From Apostichopus parvimensis (lineage: Eukaryota > Echinodermata > Holothuroidea > Aspidochirotida > Stichopodidae), in NCBI GenBank assembly GCA_000934455.1, contig KN882582.1:25753-52902 (forward strand): a DNA stretch of 27,150 nt, given 5' to 3'. Positions 19,478 to 27,150 of the stretch are shown here, in pieces. Made by a program: the position numbers and the translations under genes. How positions within the stretch are numbered: position 1 is the first letter of the stretch; each line of letters opens with the position of its first letter. The notes below the pieces were generated by a model, which worked only from the letters and a program-made list of their open reading frames with translations, did not search any database and was not told the DNA's origin.

Positions 19478-21815
19478 AAGGTGATATTTTTTATAATGGG
19501 CGACTTTAATTTTCCTGACATTAATTGGATAGATGGTTCAAGTGGTAGGAAGGGTAATAACTTTCTAGATGTTGTGCAAGATTGCTTTTTACATCAGCAT
19601 GTTACTTTCCCTACTAGGGGGGGGGGGGAATGGAATCCTTGATCTTGTCTAAGTTCTGATCCAAGCTATTTTGTTGATTTGACGGGTCTAGGAAAACTAG
19701 GAACTAGCGATCATGATATACTAGCTATTGATGTCGTTTGTAAGGTCGTAAGTTATGTTAGCAAGGAAAAAGTCCCTGATTTTACGAGATCAGATACAGA
19801 GGCAATTGAAACTTTACTAAAAGGGTACAGATTGGATTCATTTGTTTAGAGATATAAGTGCTTCTCAGTCTTGGATTTATTTAGCTGATAAGTTAAAGGT
19901 CATTATGGAAAATCATGTTCCATGGCAGAATCGTCTTCGTATACGCAGTATGCCTTCCTTGATGAATAAGAAAGTTAGATGTGCAATAAGGCAAAAACGT
20001 AGAATGTGGAAGTTGTTTAGGAGGACTAATTCTGAATCTCTTTTGGCCAAGTTCAAAATTCTTAAGCTTAGTCTCTGATGCAAAATTGAATTTCGAAAAC
20101 AACATTGCCTTAAATATTAAAGATAACCCAAAGGCCTTCTTTTCTCATGTCAGGTCAAAGCAGAAAGTTAAAGATGAAATTGTTTCTCTTAGGGCACCAC
20201 AGGCAGATAATATAGTTACTGATAGTCAGGATCTTGCAGATCTTTTGAACAACAATTTTTTTGTGTCAGTTTTAACAGAAGGGAAGACATGAGTAGTATT
20301 CCAGATTTTCATTGGGGAAGTGATGGTCCTAAACTAGATACGGTCTTATTTTCGGATGAGGTTGTCTTAAAGGAGCTGCTTTGTTTAACGTTTCTAAAGC
20401 TTCTAGACCTGATGCAATCCATCCGTATTTGTTGAAAACTTTTGCACACCATTTCTACGTTCCACTCTCATTGGTTTTTAGTAAATTTATGAATGACGGT
20501 TATGTTCCTAAGGACTAGAGATGTGCTAATATTACCCCAATTTTCAAGAAGGGTGATAAGTCTAAGCCCTGTAATAATAGGCCAGTTAGTCTCACTAGTG
20601 TTGTTTGTAAAGTCATGGAGTCTATTGTTAAAAAGTCACCTTAGTAGTCAGTATTTGATCAGAGAGTCTCAACATGGCTTTTGTCAAAAAAGGTCTTGTC
20701 TCACTAATATTCTTGAGTTTATGGAAGATGTAACCAGCTCACTAAATAGGCAGAAGTCTGTTGATGTTGTGTTCCTGGCATTTCAGAAGGCTTTTGATAA
20801 AGTTCCCCGCCAACGTCTTTTACTGAGGCTGAAGAGTATGGTTATCAATGGGAATTTACTGTCTTGGATCGAGAATTGGCTTGGTAATAGGACACAGAGG
20901 GTGGTAATTGAAGGCTGTGCTTCTTCTTGGCAGGACGTTACTAGTGGGGTTCCACAAGGGTCTGTTTTGGGTCCCTTGTTGTTTGTTGCCTATATAAATA
21001 ACATTGACGGAGATATTTTTCTGGTCTGAGGGATGACAAATGCTTTTTAATATTGATAAATGCAAGGTGATGCATATTGGTAGTAGTAACCAATAGTATA
21101 CATACAATCTTAATGGTGAGGAGTTGCAGGAGGTCTTTGTTGAAAGAGACCTAGGTATCAACATTGACTCATCTCTGCAACCTTCTAAACATTGTCTCGA
21201 AGCTGCTAAAAGAGGTAATAGGGTTTTAGGTATGATCAAGAGGAACTTCAGTTTTCTGAAAGAAGACATAGTTGTTAGGCTTTATTAGCAGTTGGTTAGG
21301 CCTCATCTGGAGTATGTTGTGCAGGCTTGGAACCCATATTTTGCTGAGGATAAGGCAGTACTGGAATAGGCCCAGAGGAGGGCTACTAGGATGATTAGTT
21401 CCTTAAAGGGTGTTCCTTATTATAGGCGGTTACAACTGTTGAATCTAACCACATTAGAGCTTAGGAGGTTACGTGGTGACTTGATTCAGGTTTTCAAGAT
21501 TGTGTATGGTTTTGACAATTTATCCAGAGGTCATAGTCTTAAACTTCAAAAGTCACAAAGTAGGATTAATATTCGGCATAATTTTTTTAATAGGGTTGTG
21601 AATGAGTGAAACGGTTTGCCTGAGAAAGTTGTACTTGCAAGTAGTGTGAATGGGTTTTAGAATGCTTTGGACAAGCACTTTAAGCTATGTAACCGGGTCT
21701 GAGTGTTTGTGTCTTCAGTTTTTTCCTTCTCTCCTATAGGGTCCTTGATGGGGACTTGAGTGTCCTTTCTGATCCTTTCTTTTCTACTTAACTAAAGTAA
21801 ACTAAACTCAATCTT
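19478..21815 (+). pseudogene. CR1-clade LINE ORF2 (endonuclease and reverse transcriptase), decayed
   Basis: Plus-strand non-LTR retrotransposon. Endonuclease C-terminal half: MGDFNFPDINW (19497), HVTFPTRG, ILDLV, LGTSDHDILAI (about 19700). RT domain: SKASRPDAIHPYLLK (about 20395), ITPIFKKGDK, RPVSLTSVVCKVMES, ESQHGF, FLAFQKAFDKVPR (motif A, with Ala where CR1 has the catalytic Asp of LDF), and GVPQGSVLGPLLF (motif B, about 20947). Motif C (FADD) is missing: the sequence jumps from AYINNIDG (about 21005) to FNIDKCKVMHIGS (about 21050). Thumb/C-terminal blocks: LGINIDSS, RPHLEYVVQAWNP, RRATRMI, LELRRLRGDLIQVFKI. Many stops and frameshifts; a 12-G run at 19617-19628 expands the PTRG site. The 3' end is near TAAACTAAACTC at 21800-21815. 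The N-terminal part is truncated. Confidence 0.92.
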
Positions 21816-22105
21816 ACATCAATGCCCACAGTAGGTTAGGACCAGCAATCTACTGTACCCTACCCCATTTGTGCCACCGCAATGTTTACATAACCTTCAC
21901 ATGTTAGAGGACACAGTCATTGTGCCCCTCCTTAATATGTTAGTCCACCTGCCAACAAATTTAATATTTCTGTCTAAAGGCCTGGTAAGATGTATATGAG
22001 AAGAAGGCTACGTGCTCGATCGTCACAGTATTTACCACTGACTAATGTTAATTCGTCGAGATATAGAACACTATCATGATAATTTCACTTATATTCCAAA
22101 TTCAT
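21816..22105. other. Intronic stretch, nothing recognised
   Basis: Sequence between the CR1 3' end and a diverged tandem repeat. I see no ORF or repeat structure. Confidence 0.4.
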
Positions 22106-22345
22106 CATAAAGTGCATGTGTCGTACCATTGTCCTTTAAACATTAAAAATTATCAATAGTGTCTGATCACAATTAATTGCTCTATTTTCCTAGGATAATC
22201 AAATTATCAATAGTGTCTCCACGGTGAGTGCATCACAAGTACCACAATTAATTCCTCCATTGTCCTTAAACAGTCATATTTCACAATTGTCTCCACAGTG
22301 AGTACAAATGTCGCACCATTTTAATTGCTCCATTATCCTCAAATA
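22106..22345. repeat. Diverged minisatellite-like array
   Basis: Recurring words include TATCAATAGTGTCT (22151 and 22205), CACAATTAATTNCTC (about 22169 and 22244), GTCTCCACNGTGAGT (about 22214 and 22288) and TCGNACCATT (two places). Spacing is irregular, 54-75 bp, so the array is old or rearranged. Confidence 0.55.
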
Positions 22346-22599
22346 CAATTCTCCACCTTCCAAGTTATCAACTAACATATCCTACCCACCATATGATCGT
22401 TGATGGCTAGGACTATCATGGCTAATACAAATTTACCCACGATGATCGGTTAGATTTGGGCGTCTGAATCTTCCTCGTTCATCCACGAATTTCAATCCTC
22501 CTGAACTTTACGCCATCAGTAATTAATTTCATCGTCTTAATCCAACATCAAACAGTTTCGGGTGGATGTACACTACTCTAATTGTGGTATGGAACATGA

Positions 22600-22643
22600 A
22601 AACTATAACCTTCTTGGAAAAATATAACCTTCTTGGAAAAATA
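22600..22643 (+). repeat. Short tandem duplication
   Basis: TATAACCTTCTTGGAAAAA occurs twice back to back (unit about 21 bp). Located in the putative intron upstream of the first hemopexin exon. Confidence 0.85.
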
Positions 22644-23020
22644 AACAGGTATCCATTTTTTCTGCTGATTAACATTGTCAAGTGAAAATTTGGAAACAAA
22701 AAAATACATTTCTCAGTGTAGAAAAACTTATAAATAGCTGCAAAAGTTCATCTAGGTTATGTTACGTTGAGTTTAAACTTGTACGAAAGTTTTAGTCGCA
22801 AATCAAAATACCGATAATATTCTAATGTACTTCCCCAATGTGCATGGTTTTGAGTATCCTTACCAAGTTAGAGAAAAGAGTTGATGAGGGTAATCCAAAC
22901 ATGCCGTGGTCTTCCCTGGCATCGAATTGTATGTAACTTAATAGATAACAAAATGCTGATATCACATCCAGTCAATGAATAGCAGCTATCATGTAGGGTT
23001 CATGGTGCAACAGATAATGG

Positions 23021-23044
23021 GCATACATACATACATACACACAC
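23021..23044 (+). repeat. CATA/CA microsatellite
   Basis: About four ACAT units followed by ACACACAC, ending some 40 bp before the acceptor of the first hemopexin exon. Confidence 0.85.
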
Positions 23045-23087
23045 TTAGGAAACTACTGAGACATAATGTACAACATTGTTTTTACAG

Positions 23088-23299
23088 GTGATTGTATTTC
23101 TGGACAATTCGATGCAATAACAAGAACCTCTGATGGAAAGACGTACGCATTCAAAGGTGGCAATGTGATGCAGTTGAACGACGCAGGTACGCAGGTTGCC
23201 TCTGGGTATCCTAAACCCATAGGTTGGGTCTTTTCCGGTCTTCCATCAAATCTCGGCGCTGCAGTTTACTGGCCTAATGGACACACTTACTTCTTTAAG
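23088..23299 (+). CDS. Hemopexin gene exon: blade 1 and start of blade 2
   Basis: Acceptor TTTTTACAG ends at 23087; the exon opens with the last two bases of a Gly codon (phase 1), followed by DCISGQFDAITR. It ends HTYFFK at a GTAAGT donor (23300) on a codon boundary. Without splicing the frame reaches a stop at 23315-23317. Confidence 0.9.
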
Positions 23300-24453
23300 G
23301 TAAGTTGTAACCTGTAAGATATACTGTAGTTTAATAAAAGGGCGAGAGAATCTTCCTTTTAATATCTACACCGCTTAGTATAGAAGAGACACCGTCTACT
23401 ACATGAGGTAATGGCATTTCCGGTTCATGTTTTAAATAGTAATTAAGTTTAAGAATGTCAACAATCTTATGCATTTTTATCGGAATGTTCGTTGATTTTA
23501 TACCATTGTGTAAGGCAATGTGCACTTTAGCACAATAGCTGATGTGAATTCGTTTTAAAACTAAACATCCACATGGGCGGAAACATCTGCAACTGGTTTC
23601 ACTCAAACATTTATCGTTATATACCATACAAGTCAATTATAACTTCAAATCATCGTTAGTGGTCTGTTCATATTACAAATAAAGAGCACAAACATCACCA
23701 TTCTCAACAACAGGTTTCAAAATCTCTCTAGTTTCAACTTTCAAATACCAGTTTTCTTATCTCTGACAGGGAAGTCAATACTGGCGTACATCTGGAACCA
23801 GAGTAGATAGCGGTTACCCCAAAAGCATTGCACGTGAGTGGTCAGGACTACCAAACGACATTGACGCGGCCTTCGTTTGGGGAGGGAATGGCAAGGGATA
23901 TTTCTTCAAAGGTGAGCTAACTCCTTCAGTGCATCGAAATTTCAAACGAAATTTCATATCCGCCGGTCTTAATGTAGCATGGATGTTTTGTTTATGTAAA
24001 TGTTTTCATTACCTGTTTCTGGAAGACCAAAACAACTCATTTAAGGGTTTGATTTAGTGCACTTCTCGATGGTATGGCTACTCGCAGTTGACTGTTTGCG
24101 GAGATACCACACTACTTTAAACATGATAAATATCGATAGCCTATCGCTCACGGTAACATTCTGCTTCCTTGTTTCTGTTTCTTCTCTATTGCATCCCAGG
24201 AACACAGTATTGGCGATACAATCCTTACAGTGACAGAACAGAACACAGTTGCTTTGATATTAATACTCATTGGCATGGGTACAATCAAGGTACTGTAGAT
24301 GCTGCCATTAAGTGGAGTGATGGTCGCACGTTCCTCTTCAAGGGTGCACTGTACTGGCGTTATAACGATGCTAATGATAGAGTTGACTCTGGCTATCTAT
24401 TTTGTACTACAAAGCATTGGTTGGGATGTCCAGGATCGACCAGATGTCTTTAA
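23088..24453 (+). CDS. Hemopexin-like domain protein, three exons
   Basis: Joining 23088-23299, 23770-23911 and 24200-24453 gives about 202 residues forming a complete four-bladed hemopexin propeller. Blade 1 is FDAITRTSDGKTYAFKGG...SGYPKPI, blade 2 LGAAVYWPNG...FFKGSQYWR, blade 3 IDAAFVWGG...FFKGTQYWR, and blade 4 VDAAIKWSDG...FKGALYWRYN. DAA/DAI at blade starts and FKG-x2-YWR plus SGYP are the family signature. Cys in GDCIS and in WLGC occupy the positions of the canonical blade 1-4 disulphide; three further Cys (HSC, LFC, TRC) are unusual. The domain type occurs in matrix metalloproteinases, vitronectin and hemopexin, where it binds partners extracellularly. No zinc-protease motif is seen upstream. 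The protein ends seven residues after the WLGC motif begins to close. Upstream exons are uncertain. Confidence 0.9.
23300..23769 (+). other. Hemopexin gene intron
   Basis: 470-bp phase-0 intron from GTAAGT to CTCTGACAG. A 101-residue antisense frame inside it has no recognisable motif and is judged accidental. Confidence 0.85.
23770..23911 (+). CDS. Hemopexin gene exon: rest of blade 2 and start of blade 3
   Basis: 142-bp exon after acceptor CTGACAG. It reads GSQYWRTSGTRVDSGYPKSI, then REWSGLPNDIDAAFVWGG and GYFFKG, ending after the first base of a Gly codon at a GTGAGC donor. Start phase 0 and end phase 1 match both neighbours. Too short to show as a stand-alone ORF. Confidence 0.92.
24200..24453 (+). 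CDS. Hemopexin gene terminal exon: rest of blade 3, blade 4, stop
   Basis: Acceptor GCATCCCAG ends at 24199; the exon completes the Gly codon and reads TQYWRYNPYSDRTEHSC, then VDAAIKWSDGRTFLFKGALY and VDSGYLFC, and ends WLGCPGSTRCL with TAA at 24451. Blade 4 lacks the Pro of the usual SGYP motif (SGYL). Confidence 0.92.
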
Positions 24454-24708
24454 TGGATTCTACTGTGGAAATCATATTGAATCTACATGTTACGTGATCT
24501 CTAAGATATTGAATTACTCTATGCTTGGTAAATAATGCATGTAAGATTAATTGTACCTGTTAAAATCACTATTCTGGAGACATTTCCTTTTACTAAGTCT
24601 TGTCTTCTGATTGTATAATGCTGTCATAGTAACTATTCAGAGGTAACTCTCGTAGAGTGACATACGTGACAGTTTTATTTTAAATCGGAAATGCATGCGA
24701 TAAAACTG

Positions 24709-24714
24709 AATAAA
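24709..24714 (+). promoter_or_regulatory. Polyadenylation signal AATAAA
   Basis: AATAAA lies 256 bp after the hemopexin stop codon, the expected place for the 3' end of that transcript. A TAAATAATG near 24530 is a weaker alternative. Confidence 0.65.
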
Positions 24715-24884
24715 GCAATCTAGAATGCAATCAGTCCATCAGTCGTTACTTAATATTACCTTCGGGAGTTTTCCCGGTTTTTACGAGTTTGTAGTCATTT
24801 ACGTTATTGTCTTTCATGCTAAGCTTAAAACGATCAGTTTATTGAGATTTGCTTCTTGTGTCTGCGTTTTCCCCATTTTATTGT

Positions 24885-25080
24885 TAGGGAAGATGAGAAA
24901 GTGTCTAATGTTGATAACGACGAGAAAGAAAAAACGCTCCTCTCTACGTTGTATCCTAGGCCTAAGTTAGCCTATAGGCCTAAATTAGACTTAGTATGCA
25001 GTAAGTTAGATAAATTGAGCAAAGAAACAACAAATTCGGCACATCAAAGGCTGGTGCTTGATGCCAGTCGGAAGTTGTGA
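24885..25080 (+). CDS. Unrecognised open frame, possible exon
   Basis: After a pyrimidine-rich CCCCATTTTATTGTTAG the frame reads a charged stretch (EDEKVSNVDNDEKEKTLLST, then YPRPKL, LDLVCSKLDKLSKETTNS, QRLVLDASRKL) to a TGA at 25078. The lysine/aspartate-rich, helix-friendly composition looks protein-like, and the AG could be an acceptor, but no family is recognised and no partner exon is found. It could be part of a transposon or chance. Confidence 0.25.
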
Positions 25081-25369
25081 AGGATTTTCGACCCTAGTAA
25101 AGTTCATATACAGAGCAACAGACGGGCCAAGGAAACTATTTTTTCACGTACACATGTGTGGCAGACACCACTTGGATTACTTCTCTAAAAAAGGTACTAT
25201 TTTAAGGTACGTTAATTAAATTCTGGTCAGCGATATGTTGGATAGGTTGCATTTTAATGCAATTCTTAATACATAGAATATTGAAAGCTTAGAAAACATT
25301 CACTTTGATCATGATACATGTCTAACCAGTTTCTCCAATTGTATCGCTGACATCAAGCAATAGTCCACT

Positions 25370-26175
25370 TGCAACAGTTTACTCCTTAACGATTCAAGAC
25401 CAAAGTCATCCACGTCACCTCACAGTTAAGAGATTCGAGTAACCTACCTGACCTCACTGTTGGTACAAATGTCATAACACCTTCCGAAAATACACGTGAT
25501 CTTGGTGTCTTGCTTGACGTATGCGAAAACATATTCAGAACACTTGTCGTTCAGCAGCTGCTTATGGTATTTACAAAATTGGTAAACTCATGAGGTATCT
25601 AGATCAAAGGCTCAACTGAACGACTGATTCACGCTTTTGTTCCCTTGCCAGTTTCTCATATAGCTCCCCTTCAGAGAATTCAGAACGCTGCTGCGCGCCT
25701 GGTCTCACTCACTAAAAAGTTTGATCACATCACTCCTGTACTCCGTTCATTGCATTGGCTTCTCTCAGCGCATCCAGTTTAAGATCCTACTTCACACCTA
25801 CAAAGCGATCAATTAACGGGCTTGCCCCACAATATACCACTGACCTGCTTACTCCTGCGCGTCGGTCAACTACAGTTACGCTTCGCTATACCTTACATGT
25901 GCATTTGCAATTAACTCCTGGTCCACGTACCCGCAGTCGTTATTGCGATCGTGCCTTTTCTGTCGCTGCGCCTTTTCTTTTGAACGAACTCTTATTTCAC
26001 GCTCGTGACTCTCACTCCCTTTGTATTTTCAAGAGACAACTTAAAACATTTCTGTTTGATTCCTAGTTTCATTTTCCCCTTGGTTCCCTGTGTCTCTTTC
26101 CTACTTTGTAAAGCGCTTTGAAACGCTGTATTAAGCGCTATATAAATGTAATTTATTATCATTATTATTATTTAA
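25370..26175 (+). pseudogene. L2-type LINE 3' end (RT C-terminal region and 3' tail)
   Basis: Plus-strand 3' part of a non-LTR element. Blocks in order: KTKVIHVTS, TPSENTRDLGVLLD (about 25490), STERLIHAFV, LQRIQNAAARLVSLTKK (about 25670), ITPVLRSLHWL, IQFKILLHTYKAINGLAPQY (about 25770), TPGPRTRSRYCDRAFSVAAP (about 25916), and FKRQLKTFLFDS before the stop at 26064. The 3' tail AAGCGCTATATAAATG followed by an (ATT)n-like run (to about 26175) is typical of L2/CR1-group 3' ends. Frames change several times, so it is dead. The RT catalytic core is absent. Confidence 0.9.
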
Positions 26176-26477
26176 AACAATCACAATGCAAGAAGCTTTT
26201 TACGAACACCTACCGTGAAGGCATCATGAACCAGCTACTGTGATCAACTCCTGTGTCGCCAAAGAAAAAAAAGCTGCCCCTTCCAGGCTAATAATACTGA
26301 AAGTTCCACAGGTTATAATTTAGAACACACTCTGCCAATAAATCTGTCTAGAAAATACCATTTTCCTGTGCCGTGTGTAACTATTTCGGGCGTCTTGCCT
26401 GAATTCTTTCCGCCCCTCCTAACGAAGTGGTCACCTGAGATGTTAACGCGTGACTGACTATCTAGCTGCAATATTTT
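26176..26477. other. Unassigned stretch before the right flanking repeat
   Basis: About 300 bp with no coding or repeat structure I can support. Confidence 0.4.
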
Positions 26478-27150
26478 AACTATCCCCAGATCCTTAGCTT
26501 TCTTGAGCGGAATGAAATAAAGGGGATTTGCCTAATTCCTAGCCTTAACTGGCTTAACATACTTGCTTTCGAGATGAACAATAACTTACTATTAGGAACT
26601 ATATTAGGCATTTCTTAGTGCTGACTATAATAAAATGCACAAGAGAGGAGCATAAGAAATGTTTGGAAAGTCAAATGACAGACAGTTAAGAGTTTCAGGC
26701 TTTTAGTTTAGAGTTTCTGATTCTAATGTGACATCCTGATATGGATGAAAATCCAGTCAACTGAACAGGTGACATCCGGCGATCAAGAATGTTATCGACT
26801 TAGGGACAAGGCACAGAGATATGGTTCCCAACTAAAATTGTGGAATGCTCTTCTCCTTGGGATAAGTATTACGTCTACCAACAGAATGCCTCTTTAAAAA
26901 TGTATTCATAGGAATACCTAAAACCACTGCACCACATCTTTGATATATTTATATATATATATACATGCACCGACGGGAAGACAGGCAGTTTGGCATGAGA
27001 AACTCTGCGAAAGTCCGTCTTACCATTGGACCGATTGAACTCCAGCGGTTAGAAGGCAGCAAGTTACCTTTGAGGAATTATTCTTCCTTTCACACTCCAT
27101 CCACATATCAACTCTTGAAATTGTCTATAAATTTGGACAACTGCAAATAT
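26478..27150. repeat. Right copy of the window-flanking direct repeat
   Basis: Matches 1-559 plus 913-1036 in the same orientation. It differs by a 10-bp absence near 26567, another short absence near 26748, an expanded TA run near 26949-26963 and scattered substitutions. It holds the uninterrupted site (CGTCTTAC at 27016-27023) of the MITE in the left copy. It is cut by the window end, so the homology may continue. Confidence 0.92.

Noticed and set aside
23331-23636. 101-residue antisense frame with several Cys
   Set aside because: It lies wholly inside a well-supported intron and has no recognised motif.
1-27150. CRISPR array, rRNA or tRNA genes, bacterial-type operon
   Set aside because: No regularly spaced short repeats with unique spacers and no recognisable RNA-gene boxes; introns and LINEs mark this as animal nuclear DNA.
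1-27150. The flanking repeats as LTRs of one giant element
   Set aside because: The contents are unrelated nested fragments on both strands plus a host gene, with no set of genes expected of one large element.

Overview
This window looks like AT-rich, repeat-dense, intron-bearing DNA from a metazoan nuclear genome. LINEs of three lineages (L1/Tx1-like, CR1, L2), many hAT transposon ends with G-runs, and a matrix-metalloproteinase-type hemopexin domain split by introns all fit a marine deuterostome, possibly an echinoderm such as a sea cucumber. That assignment is inference from repeat style; nothing here fixes the species.

Only one host gene is convincing: a plus-strand gene encoding a complete four-bladed hemopexin-like domain in three exons with matching splice phases (23088-23299, 23770-23911, 24200-24453), followed by AATAAA at 24709. 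About 6 kb upstream, at about 16948-17046, a signal-peptide-like exon ends in a consensus donor in the phase required by the first hemopexin exon. If it belongs to the gene, the product is a small secreted protein with no visible protease domain.

The rest is layered mobile DNA. The first 1036 bases and the last 673 bases are diverged copies of one sequence, in the same orientation about 26.5 kb apart. The left copy carries a 345-bp hAT MITE with an 8-bp target duplication; the right copy is the empty site. A 6.57-kb hAT element (2272-8844, target duplication TTTTGGAT) with a decayed minus-strand transposase lies next to, and apparently inside, an L1/Tx1-like LINE (8853 to about 10790, minus). 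Next come an LTR-element 3' end (10821 to about 12030), a GTCC-rich repeat, a 164-bp palindrome (13927-14090), the 3' third of a second L1/Tx1-like LINE (about 14290-15600, minus), a second GTCC-rich repeat copy in the opposite orientation, and a 194-bp MITE with a 6-bp target duplication (16664-16857).

The large first intron of the putative hemopexin gene holds an unassigned minus-strand ORF, a stray hAT end, a 352-bp inverted repeat, a 16-bp tandem repeat and a decayed CR1 LINE (19478 to about 21815). An L2-type LINE 3' end (25370-26175) follows the gene. No CRISPR array, rRNA or tRNA was seen. The genes do not form an operon or pathway; the structure is one host gene in a bed of nested transposons.
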